Positions 29,737-41,488 of a DNA stretch of 64,000 nucleotides are shown piece after piece. Position numbers and translations under genes: made by a program. The stretch is from Edwardsiella tarda ATCC 15947 = NBRC 105688 (GTDB lineage Bacteria; Pseudomonadota; Gammaproteobacteria; Enterobacterales; Enterobacteriaceae): positions 62,001 through 126,000 of the forward strand of contig NZ_CP084506.1 in assembly GCF_003113495.2 (NCBI RefSeq), written 5' to 3'. A model generated the notes under the pieces. That model was not told the DNA's origin. It saw only the letters and a list, made by a program, of their open reading frames with translations, and did not search any database. Each line of letters starts with the position of its first letter. Positions within the stretch are counted from its first letter, which is position 1.

Positions 29737-30688
29737 CCCCGCTTGCCAGCGTGATACAGCCGGCCATGCCATTTCCTTTTAGGCGGCTGATCATCTTGTC
29801 TGCCGCCGCCCGATTGGCATAGGGACCGAGCAGTACGCGATGCCAGCCACCACCGCTGGTGATGCGGCTTTCGATACCGCCGAAGGCTAGCTGGGCGCGA
29901 ACGGACTCGGCTTGATCGGTATTACGGAACGAGCCACATTGGATCAGCCACTTCTGGCTGCTCGCCTTCTCTTCCGCTTTCTCGGCCGGTTTCTCTCGGG
30001 CCGGTTGCGGCGCCGGGGGCGGCGTTACGACGCGCTCTTTCTCCCGCTCTCGATTCACGGGAGCGGGCGTCTGCGCCTGGCTTGGGCGCGACGGGGCGGC
30101 ATTGCTGGGCGCTTGAGAGAATGGATTACGCGCCACCGGTGCCGGTTGAGTCTGGCGCACCGGCTCCTGATACGCTGGCTGGGGAGGCGGGGTGGGCTGG
30201 CTATAACGCTGCTCCGGCATCCGGCTATTATGCGGGGTGACGGCCACAGGAGACTGATCGTTATAGGGTACCTCGGATAGCTGTGTCGGTGCCTGGCGCA
30301 TGTCGGCCTGCATTTGTTCCAACAGTTGGCGTTGTTCTTCGGTCAACTGCGGCTGTCCCTGCGGGGGCATCCCCCCGCTCGGTTCGGTCGGCATCGTGAC
30401 GCCGACTTGGCGGTTTTCCAGCTCCTTGATATAGCGCCAGCGCTCTTCTGGCTTCGGTGGTAAGCCATTCTTCGGATGCGGCGACGCCTCCGGTAGCAGC
30501 GTATCGCCGCCCGGTTTATGCTGGGTCAGAAAATAGAGGCCACCGGCAAAGGTTGCCAGCACGGCCAGGGCGAGCACCATCATGGCCCGAGATACCCCAG
30601 AACCCGAGCGCCGTTTCTTTCCCCGGCCATTGCTTTTGCGTTTGGCGCCCGAAGCGCGCCCACGACTCACATAGTCTCTTTGTGCCAC
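29732..30688 (-). CDS. ftsN: Essential division protein FtsN
   Basis: FtsN triggers septal wall synthesis in the divisome. From the GTG at 30688 (VAQRDYVSRG) it has 318 aa; E. coli also starts at that point. The cytoplasmic tail (1-35) is rich in Arg, Lys and Ser, one membrane segment lies at about 37-55, the essential periplasmic KPEERWRYIKELENRQ lies near 80-95, a Pro/Gln-rich linker spans about 110-235, and the SPOR domain binding denuded glycan begins near 245 (SSQKWLIQCGSFRNTDQAES). The frame is open to a TTG at 30709 with no family support. It is downstream of cytR. Confidence 0.95.
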   Translation of the reverse strand: MAQRDYVSRGRASGAKRKSNGRGKKRRSGSGVSRAMMVLALAVLATFAGGLYFLTQHKPGGDTLLPEASPHPKNGLPPKPEERWRYIKELENRQVGVTMPTEPSGGMPPQGQPQLTEEQRQLLEQMQADMRQAPTQLSEVPYNDQSPVAVTPHNSRMPEQRYSQPTPPPQPAYQEPVRQTQPAPVARNPFSQAPSNAAPSRPSQAQTPAPVNREREKERVVTPPPAPQPAREKPAEKAEEKASSQKWLIQCGSFRNTDQAESVRAQLAFGGIESRITSGGGWHRVLLGPYANRAAADKMISRLKGNGMAGCITLASGG

Positions 30689-30754
30689 TGTCGTTTCGCT
30701 ACAACTCAATAGTCAATATCAAGACGCCATGTTACTGAACTCAGGTGTAATTCA

Positions 30755-31759
30755 CTAGCGTTTCGCCACCGCTGTGCTGCCACGGATAATTAGCTCGCTT
30801 TCCAACAAGCGTGAACCGCTGACAGTCCGGTGATGATGCAGCTGCTCCAGCAGTAAGAGCATGGCCTCGCGTCCAATCTGGTAGCGGGGTTGGGCCACGG
30901 TAGTCAGCGGTGGATCGACATACTGCGCGAGGCGAATATCATCGAAGCCGATGATCGAGAGATCATCGGGCACGCGGATCCCCATCTTCCTCGCTTGGGA
31001 GAGTGCCCCGATCGCCATCACATCGCTATGACAGAAGAGGGCGGTGGGTGGTTGCGGCAATGCCATCAGCTTAGCTAACGCCTTGGCTCCGGCCTCGAAG
31101 GTGAAGTCGCCGTGTACCACATAACCCGCCTCGTTGAGTCCACAGCGGCGCAACGCCTGGATGTAGCCCTGTAGACGATATTGACTCAGCGGCATGTGCT
31201 CTGGACCGGCAAGGCTGCCGATACGCTGGTGGCCCAGATCGTGTAGGTAGAGCACCGCTTTGAAGGCCGCGGTCAGATTGTCGATGTGTACGGTTGGCAG
31301 CTCCAGTTCGGGGGCGAATTCGTTTGCCATCACCATCGGTGGTAGATTGCGCTGCTCCTCCTTGCTGGCATCGAAAGGGATGTTGGAGCCGAGCAACAGC
31401 ATGCCGTCGATCTGCTTGGTGATAATCAAGTTAACGAAGGTTTTCTCTTGTTGCATCTGCTGGGCACAGTCGCCGAGCAACACCAGGTAGCCATGCTCGG
31501 CGGCGGTGCGCTCGATCCCTTGGATCACCTCGGCGAAGAAGGGATCGCAGATGTCCGGGACGATCACCAGGATGGTGCGTGACTCCCCTCGCTTGTTGCT
31601 GCGGGCTAGGGTGTGTGGGGCGTAGCCGACGGCTAAGACGGCCTGCTCCACTTTTTGCCGTGTCGCGGCGGAGACTTTCTCTGGATTCATTAAGGCCCGC
31701 GATACCGTTGCGGTCGATACGCCGGCATATTCCGCCACATCTTTCATGGTGGCGTTCAT
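30755..31759 (-). CDS. cytR: CytR nucleoside-catabolism repressor (LacI family)
   Basis: CytR represses nucleoside uptake and catabolism genes together with CRP and is induced by cytidine. It has 334 aa from the ATG at 31759, which follows GGAAGAG; the frame is open from a TTG at 31774. The HTH is MKDVAEYAGVSTATVSRALM at residues 5-24, followed by the hinge and the periplasmic-binding-like domain (RTILVIVPDICDPFFAE, GMLLLGSNIPFDAS, ALFCHSDVMAIGAL). It lies between priA and ftsN, as in E. coli. Confidence 0.96.
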   Translation of the reverse strand: MNATMKDVAEYAGVSTATVSRALMNPEKVSAATRQKVEQAVLAVGYAPHTLARSNKRGESRTILVIVPDICDPFFAEVIQGIERTAAEHGYLVLLGDCAQQMQQEKTFVNLIITKQIDGMLLLGSNIPFDASKEEQRNLPPMVMANEFAPELELPTVHIDNLTAAFKAVLYLHDLGHQRIGSLAGPEHMPLSQYRLQGYIQALRRCGLNEAGYVVHGDFTFEAGAKALAKLMALPQPPTALFCHSDVMAIGALSQARKMGIRVPDDLSIIGFDDIRLAQYVDPPLTTVAQPRYQIGREAMLLLLEQLHHHRTVSGSRLLESELIIRGSTAVAKR

Positions 31760-32052
31760 TGCTTTCTCTTCCAACGCGTTTCTCCTTGCGTCAGTCCATA
31801 CTGGCGCGATGATATGACTTCCCGATCATTATCCCGCGGCGAAGGTAACGATTGCGCCAGCGATAGCACTGCCATACCCGGCGGCATGTTGCTCCATTAC
31901 CGGGAATGGCTGCCCTGAGCGGGCAGCCGATGGGTATACGATCACATATTAAACGGAACAGCGGGAAGGACCGTTACTTAATTTGCAGGAAAAGTGTGAT
32001 GTAAATAGATTTTTTCGATCCTGATCGCACTTCATTCGCGCCGAGGAAGCGC
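31760..32052. other. Gap between priA and cytR
   Basis: About 290 bases. cytR must be driven from here on the minus strand. I see no gene and no clear terminator for priA. Confidence 0.4.
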
Positions 32053-34373
<2,321 letters not shown>

Positions 34374-34449
34374 CCCAATTTTATCAACCACGCGTGGTGT
34401 CTGGCGGAAGAGGGCCGGATAGCGACGCGGCCTTAATAGAGGTTTTCCC

Positions 34450-34662
34450 ATGAAAGAAGGTATCCACCCGAACTACGTTGCTATCACTGCAACCTGCTCT
34501 TGCGGCAACGTGATCAAGACCCACTCTACCGTTGGTCACGATCTGAACCTGGACGTGTGTGACAAGTGCCACCCGTTCTACACCGGTAAGCAGCGTGATG
34601 TCGCTACCGGCGGCCGCGTTGACCGCTTCAACAAGCGTTTCAACATGGTTGGTTCCAAGTAA
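34450..34662 (+). CDS. rpmE: Ribosomal protein L31
   Basis: This large-subunit protein bridges the subunits. It is 70 aa. The zinc-binding form is present: CSCG near residue 16 and CDKC near 37, and the C-terminal [12 protein letters not shown] block is normal. [16 protein letters not shown] is the canonical start. A strong terminator follows. Confidence 0.98.
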   Translation: MKEGIHPNYVAITATCSCGNVIKTHSTVGHDLNLDVCDKCHPFYTGKQRDVATGGRVDRFNKRFNMVGSK

Positions 34663-34680
34663 TTTGGATCCGGCGAAAAA

Positions 34681-34704
34681 GGCACCCACAGGGTGCCTTT
34701 TTTT
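34681..34704 (+). terminator. Terminator of rpmE
   Basis: GGCACCC, loop ACA, GGGTGCC and seven T, 18 bases after the rpmE stop. Confidence 0.93.
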
Positions 34705-34998
34705 ATGGGATCTATCGCGCGGGGTCTTTGCCTTAGCAAGACAATGTGGGCGTGCTCTCCAGTTTTTTGCACGCTCGTCGTCTAGTATACACATGCCCTC
34801 GGAGCGTCGAATTATTTCCGCACGAGAGCGACGTTCTCGCGGGGCGGAAAATCTACCCCATTAGGCTAGTAGCTTTGATATCAGCCTGCCTCGCCATATT
34901 ATTACGGCGCGGTATGGGCATGGTTGATTGCGAGTCGCCCTCGCATCAATGTGGTGACTATACCCGTACCCTACAAGGATGGATTCTTTATTCCATCA
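34705..34998. other. Gap between rpmE terminator and PapB-like gene
   Basis: About 290 bases of mixed composition without a supported frame. Confidence 0.4.
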
Positions 34999-35262
34999 TT
35001 AGCTGAGATGTGGGTACAATTCTAAAATACGTCGACATAGCGCCTGTATTTCCCTTATTTTAATGGAAAGATAGCCAGGATTGACTTGATTGCGCTCGCA
35101 AACTAATTTCCGGCTGTGGCCAAGCACAAAATAGTCGCGTAGTGCCATGATGACTTTTGCGCTACGCACAGGCGAGATGTCAACCAGTAGGCGAAATTGC
35201 TCTTCAGTTACTTCCCCTGGTTGCAATGCATAACCAGGGTGAGTGAACTCTATTTTTTTCAT
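34999..35262 (-). CDS. PapB/FocB-family fimbrial regulator, no fimbrial genes nearby
   Basis: This 87-aa protein resembles PapB-type regulators that control phase-variable fimbrial operons. The match is in EEQFRLLVDISPVRSAKVIM, ALRDYFVLGHSRKLVCERN and QVNPGYLSIKIREIQAL, the DNA-binding core. The N-terminal 20 residues are not conserved. The gene sits in a low-GC insert between rpmE and metJ, where E. coli has yiiX or nothing comparable, and no pilin, usher or chaperone is in view. It may act on a fimbrial operon elsewhere or be a remnant. The start at 35262 (MKKIEFTHPGYA) has a weak ribosome site. Confidence 0.75.
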   Translation of the reverse strand: MKKIEFTHPGYALQPGEVTEEQFRLLVDISPVRSAKVIMALRDYFVLGHSRKLVCERNQVNPGYLSIKIREIQALCRRILELYPHLS

Positions 35263-36273
35263 AGTATTACACCGTAAAGTTATGTGTGAGTATAATCACT
35301 CAACTATTACTCTCTCCTTTGAGCTATGAGTGGGTATAGTGCAATACCCCGATAAAACAAGGGTAAGAAATAATGTAGAGAGACAGTAAAAATACTCCTT
35401 AACTGATTAAATAAAATATCAGTGTGTTATGGAGTAGCGATAGATGACAATAATGTATCTTATCCTGATATATTATCCTCTTGAATAAGGCTCAGACGGT
35501 CTATCCATCCTTAGCTTGTTATAAGTACAACCGACGATATCTATCGCACTATAGGTATACTGGTATTTATATACTCATGGTGTGGCAAAACAGTTCAGTG
35601 AGACGAGATACAACATAGCCTCTTTAATCGTTAATGGATTATCAACATACTAGCTGTTAGCATTTGGTCATCATCGATAGCCTATACTTATTCTGAATAA
35701 ACAATCAGGTTTTATATTGCTGAGAGCAGTATATGTTATCTCTTTTCTTATATAAAGATAAAAGTATGAAATCAAATGCTAGTTTTTTAACAAACAGGTG
35801 GTCCTATTCACTATAAATAAAGCGATATTTAGATATAAAATCTGTATTCATTGCTAATTTATAGTATAAAAATAATAAAAAGTGATAAATATCGATAAAA
35901 TTATCTATTTTATTGAATCGTGGTTATTTAGACTTAACCTAAATGCATGAGGAGAAATATCTTAATTCTTTTCTAATAAAATACTCATTAAAAAGAAAAA
36001 ATATAAAATATATAAAAAAAGATGAATGGGAAATAAAAAGTAGTGAAAATATTATTGGTGCTATCACTCCTCGTCGATTTCAGGGGATAGGCCGTTGAGC
36101 AAAGGGAGGTGAGAAAGAGACATCAATAGTGAATCCAGCAAGGTGCCGGAGAGCGCTGCAACAGGAAGAGGGTCATCGATTCAGTGAGCGGTGTGTGGTA
36201 TGGGAGGCAGAGACGAAGGCCGGAGTCGTCGGTGATGCGCCGAGGGCGGCGCAGTACCATCCGGCCCTGTACC
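35263..36273. other. About 1 kb AT-rich region without genes
   Basis: The stretch 35263-36100 is extremely AT-rich, with long A and T runs and no supported frame. GAGTATAATCACTC at about 35285-35300 is a short dyad upstream of the PapB-like gene. I saw no Dam GATC pair of the kind used in pap switching, nor insertion-sequence ends. GC content rises after about 36060 toward metJ. Confidence 0.6.
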
Positions 36274-36594
36274 TTAGTATTCCCAGCTTTCCGGGTCGAT
36301 CCCCAACTGGCGCATCAGCTCTTTGGCGGCTTCGGGGATCTCGTTGCTACGATCTTTGCGTAGATCGTCATCATCCGGTAGTGGTTGTCCGGTAAAGGCA
36401 TGCAGGAAGGCTTCACACAGGAGTTCGCTGTTGGTGGCGTGGCGCAGGTTATTCACCTGGCGGCGGGTACGCTCATCCGTGAGGATTTTTAACACCTTCA
36501 GTGGAATGGATACCGTAATCTTTTTAACCTGCTCACTTTTTTTGCCGTGTTCAGCGTATGGGCTAATGTATTCGCCGTTCCATTCTGCTGCCAT
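36274..36594 (-). CDS. metJ: Methionine repressor MetJ
   Basis: This ribbon-helix-helix repressor binds S-adenosylmethionine and shuts off methionine synthesis. It is 106 aa. [20 protein letters not shown], the DNA-contacting beta strand [15 protein letters not shown], and [20 protein letters not shown] are intact and close to E. coli MetJ. It is divergent from metB, with the operator between. Confidence 0.97.
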   Translation of the reverse strand: MAAEWNGEYISPYAEHGKKSEQVKKITVSIPLKVLKILTDERTRRQVNNLRHATNSELLCEAFLHAFTGQPLPDDDDLRKDRSNEIPEAAKELMRQLGIDPESWEY

Positions 36595-36797
36595 GAGGAG
36601 ATACCTTCACAAAAAATTATTCCGAGACCAACGGGCTATTATGCCCGATTGTATCCCGTATCCCTAATACAAACCGGGATACGCGGGGGGATCCGCGCGG
36701 CAGATCGCGTTTCATGCGCCGGCGCTGACGGTGGATACCCATGATAAGATTGAGTCAATTTTAGCGGCTAATCTCCGCCATCACAATCCATACGCAA

Positions 36798-36829
36798 AGA
36801 CTTTTAGATGTCTGGACGTATTGACGTCC
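36798..36829. promoter_or_regulatory. MetJ operator: tandem met boxes
   Basis: Four adjacent 8-mers: AGACTTTT, AGATGTCT, GGACGTAT, TGACGTCC. The consensus met box is AGACGTCT. They lie between metJ and metB, about 60 bases before the metB start, and should control both genes. Confidence 0.85.
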
Positions 36830-36887
36830 AATTTTGCAGCGGTTACGCTCTATCCATTCTCGCGACCATCTCAGGGAGGGTAACCAG

Positions 36888-38048
36888 GTGAGTTATCAAC
36901 CGGCAACTCAGGCAGTGCGCTGTGGATTGAACGACGATGAGCAGTATGGCAGCGTGGTTCCCCCGATCCATCTTTCCACCACGTATAACTTTACCGACTT
37001 CAATCAACCCCGCGCCCATGATTATGCCCGGCGCGGTAATCCGACTCGCGACGTCGCCGAACGGGCGCTCGCGGAGTTGGAGGGCGGTGCGGGCGCGGTG
37101 ATTACCGCCAGCGGTATGGGGGCGATTCACCTGATGTGTACCGCATTACTCTCACCGGGAGATCTGTTGGTTGCGCCGCATGATTGTTACGGTGGTAGCT
37201 ACCGGTTATTCGATAGTCTCGCGCGGCGCGGTGCCTTCCGCGTGATCTTCGTCGATCAGGGAGATGCTCAGGCGTTAGCTCAGGCGCTGGCACAACGGCC
37301 GAAACTGGTGCTGATCGAGACGCCGAGTAATCCGCTACTGCGTGTGGTGGATATCGCCGCACTCTGCACGGCTGCCCATCAGGTAGGCGCATTAGCGGCA
37401 GTGGATAACACCTTCCTCAGTCCGATATTACAGCAACCCTTTTCTTTGGGGGCGGATCTGGTACTACACTCCTGCACGAAGTACCTGAATGGCCATTCCG
37501 ATGTCGTCGCTGGGGCGGTGATTGCGCGATCGGCCGAGCTGGCACAGGAGTTGGCTTGGTGGGGGAATAACATTGGCGTGACGGGTGCCGCCTTCGACAG
37601 CTATCTCTTGCTGCGTGGCCTACGCACGTTGGCACCGCGCATCGCATTACAGCAGGCCAATGCCTTACGTATTGTCGATTGGTTGCAACAGCAGCCTCAG
37701 GTTGCACGTCTGTTTCATCCTTCTCTTCCACATCACCCCGGCCATGCCATCGCCCGGCGTCAACAGCGCGGTTTTGGCGCCATGCTCAGTTTTGAATTGC
37801 TGGGTGACGGGGCCTATTTACGGCGTTTCCTAAAAGCGCTGCAACTGTTTACACTGGCAGAGTCCCTGGGGGGGGTGGAGAGCCTGATCTCCCATGCCGC
37901 CACCATGACTCACGCCGGCATGGCGCCGGAAGCGCGCAGGGCGGCAGGCATCAGCGACAGCCTGCTGCGAATTTCCGTGGGAATTGAGGACGGTGATGAT
38001 TTAATCGCTGATCTGGAACAGGCATTTCAGGCAGCAGCAACGAGGTAA
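36888..38048 (+). CDS. metB: Cystathionine gamma-synthase
   Basis: This PLP enzyme makes cystathionine from O-succinylhomoserine and cysteine. It is 386 aa from the GTG at 36888, which follows AGGGAGGG; the frame is open to 36834 but without family match. TQAVRCGLNDDEQYGSVVPP at the start, PLP-lysine in SCTKYLNGHSD, and ESLGGVESLISHAATMTHAG are intact. It is followed directly by metL, one transcript. Confidence 0.97.
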   Translation: MSYQPATQAVRCGLNDDEQYGSVVPPIHLSTTYNFTDFNQPRAHDYARRGNPTRDVAERALAELEGGAGAVITASGMGAIHLMCTALLSPGDLLVAPHDCYGGSYRLFDSLARRGAFRVIFVDQGDAQALAQALAQRPKLVLIETPSNPLLRVVDIAALCTAAHQVGALAAVDNTFLSPILQQPFSLGADLVLHSCTKYLNGHSDVVAGAVIARSAELAQELAWWGNNIGVTGAAFDSYLLLRGLRTLAPRIALQQANALRIVDWLQQQPQVARLFHPSLPHHPGHAIARRQQRGFGAMLSFELLGDGAYLRRFLKALQLFTLAESLGGVESLISHAATMTHAGMAPEARRAAGISDSLLRISVGIEDGDDLIADLEQAFQAAATR

Positions 38049-38051
38049 GTG

Positions 38052-40490
38052 ATGAGTGCACAAGCGGTAACGGGGCAGCAAGCGGCAGAGCGCCAGCTGC
38101 ATAAGTTTGGCGGCAGCAGCCTGGCGGATGTGAAGTGTTATTTGCGTGTGGCGGGAATCATGGCGGAGTATAGCCAACCCGGTGACATGATGGTCGTTTC
38201 AGCGGCGGGTAGTACCACTAACCAGCTGATTAGCTGGCTGAAGCTCAGCCAAAGCGATCGGATCTCTGCCCATCAGGTACAGCAGGCCTTGCGCCGTTAC
38301 CAGAGTGAGCTGATCTCGGGGCTATTGCCTGCGGAGATGGCCGAGCCACTATTGGCGCGTTTCATCCGCGATCTTGAGCGCCTGGCTGCCCTGCTCGACG
38401 GTACGGTTGATGATGCGGTGTATGCCGAGGTCGTCGGGCATGGCGAGATCTGGTCCGCCCGTTTGATGGCGGCGGTGTTGCAGCAGCAGGGAATGGAGGC
38501 GGCCTGGTTAGACGCGCGTGATTTCCTCTGTGCCGAACGTGCCGCACAACCGCAGGTCGATGAAGCCCGCTCTCACCCCTTGCTGCAGAAATTGCTGGCC
38601 GAGCATCCTGCTAAGCGCTTAGTTGTGACCGGCTTTATCAGCCGCAACTGTGCGGGGGAGAGTGTGTTGCTGGGACGCAATGGTTCCGACTACTCCGCCA
38701 CCCAGATCGGCGCCTTGGCGGGTGTGCGCAAGGTGACCATCTGGAGCGATGTCGCCGGGGTCTACAGTGCCGATCCGCGCAAGGTCAAAGATGCCTGTCT
38801 ACTTCCGTTGCTGCGCTTAGATGAGGCCAGCGAACTGGCTCGCTTAGCGGCTCCGGTTCTACATGCCCGCACGCTACAGCCCGTCTCTGCGAGCGATATC
38901 GACTTACAACTGCGTTGCAGCTATCAACCACAGCAAGGGTCAACGCGTATTGAGCGGGTACTGGCCAGCGGTAACGGTGCCAAGATTGTCACCAGCCATG
39001 ATGATGTCTGCCTTATCGAGTTACATGTTCCGGCAGATCATGAGTTTAACCATGTACAGCAGGAAGTGGAGCGCATCCTGACACGTGTGCAGCTGCGTCC
39101 GCTGGCGCGGGGTATTCACCGCGACCGTCGCCTGATCCAGTTGTGCTATACCGCCGAGGTGGTGGGGAGTGCCTTCAAGCTGTTGGAGGAGTCGGCGATC
39201 CCCGGACTGTTGCAATTGCGTGATGGCTTAGCGTTAGTGGCGATGGTCGGTGCCGGCGTGAGTCGTAATCCACTGCATGCCCATCGTTTTTATCAACAGC
39301 TGAAAGAGCAGCCGGTTGAGTTTATCTGGCAGTCGGAGGAGAGCATCAGCCTGGTGGCGGTGTTGCGCTGTGGGCCGACTGAAGCCTTGGTGCAGGGACT
39401 GCATAGTTCGCTCTTCCGAGCGGAGAAGCGCGTCGGTCTGGTGTTGTTCGGCAAGGGCAACATCGGTTCGCGTTGGCTGGAGCTGTTCACCCGGGAGCAG
39501 GGTAACCTCTCTGCGCGCAGCGGCTTCGAGTTTATTCTGGCCGGGGTCGTCGATAGCAATCGTAGCCTATTGAATTACGAGGGGTTAGATGCCAGCCGGG
39601 CGTTAGCTTTCTTCGACGAGGAAGCTCAAGCGATGGATGAGGAGACGCTATTCCTGTGGATGCGTGCCCACCCTTATGATGATCTGGTGGTGTTGGATGT
39701 GACTGCCAGTGCTGCGTTGGCGCAGCAGTACCGCGATTTCGCCAGTTATGGCTTCCATGTGGTCAGCGCCAACAAACTGGCCGGTGCCGCGGCCAGCCAA
39801 GAGTACCGTCAGATCCGTGATGCTTTCGAGAAGACAGGGCGTCACTGGCTGTATAATGCCACTGTCGGCGCCGGCCTGCCGGTCAACTATACCGTGCGTG
39901 ATCTCCGTGATAGCGGTGATACGATCCTTTCTATCAGCGGTATTTTCTCCGGTACGCTCTCCTGGCTGTTCCTGCAATTTGACGGTACGGTGCCATTTAG
40001 CGCCTTGGTGGATCAGGCTTGGCAGCAAGGGCTGACGGAGCCGGATCCGCGGGTTGATCTCTCCGGTCAGGATGTGATGCGCAAGCTGGTGATCCTGGCG
40101 CGTGAGGCGGGTTATGACATCGAGCCCTCACAGGTGCGAGTGGAGTCGTTGGTCCCCGCCGGTGGGGAGCAGGGCTCCATCGACCATTTCTTCGAGAATA
40201 GCGAGGCCTTGGACGAGCAGATGTTACAGCGCCTGGAGGCCGCTAATGAGATGGGGCTGGTATTGCGCTATGTGGCTCGTTTCGATGCTAATGGCAAGGC
40301 GCGTGTCGGTGTTGAGGCGGTACGCGCCGATCACCCGCTGGCGGCATTGCTGCCATGCGATAACGTCTTCGCTATCGAGAGTCGCTGGTATCGTGATAAT
40401 CCGTTAGTGATCCGAGGCCCGGGTGCCGGGCGGGACGTGACCGCAGGCGCTATTCAGTCCGATCTCAATCATCTGTCACGCCTGTTATAA
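38052..40490 (+). CDS. metL: Aspartokinase II / homoserine dehydrogenase II
   Basis: This bifunctional enzyme catalyses the first and third steps from aspartate to methionine. It is 812 aa from the ATG at 38052, three bases after the metB stop. The kinase domain begins HKFGGSSLADVKCYLRVAG; GRNGSDYSATQIGAL is its nucleotide region near residue 220. The dehydrogenase starts near 455 with VLFGKGNIGSRWLELF and ends DNPLVIRGPGAGRDVTAGAI. E. coli MetL is of similar length; the methionine-repressed, feedback-insensitive isozyme is expected. Confidence 0.97.
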   Translation: MSAQAVTGQQAAERQLHKFGGSSLADVKCYLRVAGIMAEYSQPGDMMVVSAAGSTTNQLISWLKLSQSDRISAHQVQQALRRYQSELISGLLPAEMAEPLLARFIRDLERLAALLDGTVDDAVYAEVVGHGEIWSARLMAAVLQQQGMEAAWLDARDFLCAERAAQPQVDEARSHPLLQKLLAEHPAKRLVVTGFISRNCAGESVLLGRNGSDYSATQIGALAGVRKVTIWSDVAGVYSADPRKVKDACLLPLLRLDEASELARLAAPVLHARTLQPVSASDIDLQLRCSYQPQQGSTRIERVLASGNGAKIVTSHDDVCLIELHVPADHEFNHVQQEVERILTRVQLRPLARGIHRDRRLIQLCYTAEVVGSAFKLLEESAIPGLLQLRDGLALVAMVGAGVSRNPLHAHRFYQQLKEQPVEFIWQSEESISLVAVLRCGPTEALVQGLHSSLFRAEKRVGLVLFGKGNIGSRWLELFTREQGNLSARSGFEFILAGVVDSNRSLLNYEGLDASRALAFFDEEAQAMDEETLFLWMRAHPYDDLVVLDVTASAALAQQYRDFASYGFHVVSANKLAGAAASQEYRQIRDAFEKTGRHWLYNATVGAGLPVNYTVRDLRDSGDTILSISGIFSGTLSWLFLQFDGTVPFSALVDQAWQQGLTEPDPRVDLSGQDVMRKLVILAREAGYDIEPSQVRVESLVPAGGEQGSIDHFFENSEALDEQMLQRLEAANEMGLVLRYVARFDANGKARVGVEAVRADHPLAALLPCDNVFAIESRWYRDNPLVIRGPGAGRDVTAGAIQSDLNHLSRLL

Positions 40491-40497
40491 GGTCTCT

Positions 40498-40527
40498 CCC
40501 TACCCGGCGTGCTGGGTAGGGATTTCC
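40498..40527 (+). terminator. Terminator of metBL
   Basis: CCCTACCC, an 8-base loop, GGGTAGGG and a T-rich tail at 40498-40527. Confidence 0.8.
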
Positions 40528-40529
40528 TC

Positions 40530-40560
40530 TTGTGCGCACTGCATGGTTTTAGGGTATACT
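40530..40560 (+). promoter_or_regulatory. selC promoter
   Basis: TTGTGC (40530-40535) and TATACT (40555-40560), spacer 19, then a GC-rich discriminator typical of stringently controlled stable RNA. The spacing is longer than ideal. Confidence 0.6.
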
Positions 40561-40572
40561 CGCGCCCGCGAG

Positions 40573-40667
40573 GGAAGATCGTCGTCTCCGGTGAGGCGGC
40601 TGGACTTCAAATCCAGTTGGGGCCGCCAGCGGTCCCGGGCAGGTTCGACTCCTGTGATCTTCCGCCA
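40573..40667 (+). tRNA. selC: Selenocysteine tRNA (anticodon TCA)
   Basis: The 95-base gene has the long variable arm and 8-base acceptor stem of tRNA-Sec, anticodon TCA at 40607-40609, and an encoded CCA at 40665-40667. The sequence looks the same as E. coli selC as I recall it. selC is a well-known integration site for islands; here an insertion-sequence remnant and accessory genes follow. Confidence 0.98.
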
Positions 40668-40698
40668 AATATCCTCTTCTGTGATCGCAGACAGTCCC

Positions 40699-40958
40699 AT
40701 GGCAACGTCGACGTTCAGGATCACAACTGCGCACTGACAGCAAAGCCCTTATCAATCGAGGCTCCATCACTTTCTGGCTGGATGACGATGGCGATTCAGG
40801 CCTGGTATGAGTCAGCAACGCCCGCATCACGGGGACGACCTCAGCGCTATTCTGCCCACGCTATCACCACTACCCTGGTGGTTCAACGTGTCTTCTGGCT
40901 GACCCTGCGGGCCGCACAGGACTTTATTGACGCTATCACGGTGAGAAAATTAGAGTAA
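40699..40958 (+). pseudogene. IS5/IS903-type transposase remnant
   Basis: Three frames together give the start of an IS903-group transposase: MATSTFRIT in one, [19 protein letters not shown] in a second, and IQAWYESATPASRGRPQRYS and TTTLVVQRVFWLTLRAAQDF in a third, ending near 40958. At least two frameshifts and loss of the C-terminal catalytic domain make it non-functional. No terminal inverted repeats are evident. It begins 31 bases after selC. Confidence 0.78.
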
Positions 40959-41488
40959 CTATTTTGGCTCATTGGTGTTAATTACAATGATTTGCCAAGT
41001 GCTCATGGGTTCCTTTTGTTATCGCTACCTCTACTCATTGACAAAAATTATTCTATGCTTATTTATCAATAAATCATCATTAATTATTAATGAATGCCGA
41101 TGAGTAGGTGCTGGTTTATTTAATTCTCTCTTTTCGATAATCCTAATGTTATATCTATTACTCTTAGGCTAATTATTTATTTTATAAATCATTACTGCCA
41201 TCGACTTTACCCTGATAAGGCGGAGTCGTTATTTGAATTTCATAAAGTGTAGCCATAAAGTGGGCAAGGTGCACGAAGTTACACCTTATCGATTGAATCG
41301 TTCACTAGAGAGCGCAGAGTAATGTGGTGAACACGATCATAATGAACCATGGCTATTCATCTCTTGTCGCGTTACTTACTCAGTCGATTGATATTCAATA
41401 CAGTATGACAACCTCGTTGTCACTCATCGTTCATGCTTATCCACTGAGTTGCCTTGATTATATTAATGACTCGATCAGGATTAATATT
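40959..41488. promoter_or_regulatory. AT-rich region before the transporter operon
   Basis: This 530-base stretch holds no supported gene. The reading frame of the next gene is open to 41324, but those residues are not transporter-like. The promoter of the MFS-amidohydrolase operon must lie here; I could not pick one. Confidence 0.4.

Noticed and set aside
35263..36100. Pap-like methylation switch (paired GATC sites with Lrp boxes)
   Set aside because: No GATC pair was seen by eye in the AT-rich stretch, so the phase-variation idea has no site evidence here.
36129..36395. Plus-strand open frame near metJ
   Set aside because: It overlaps metJ on the opposite strand and lacks a ribosome site or family match.
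41324..41488. N-terminal extension of the MFS gene
   Set aside because: The residues are not transporter-like; AGGA before 41489 and the first membrane helix support the later start.
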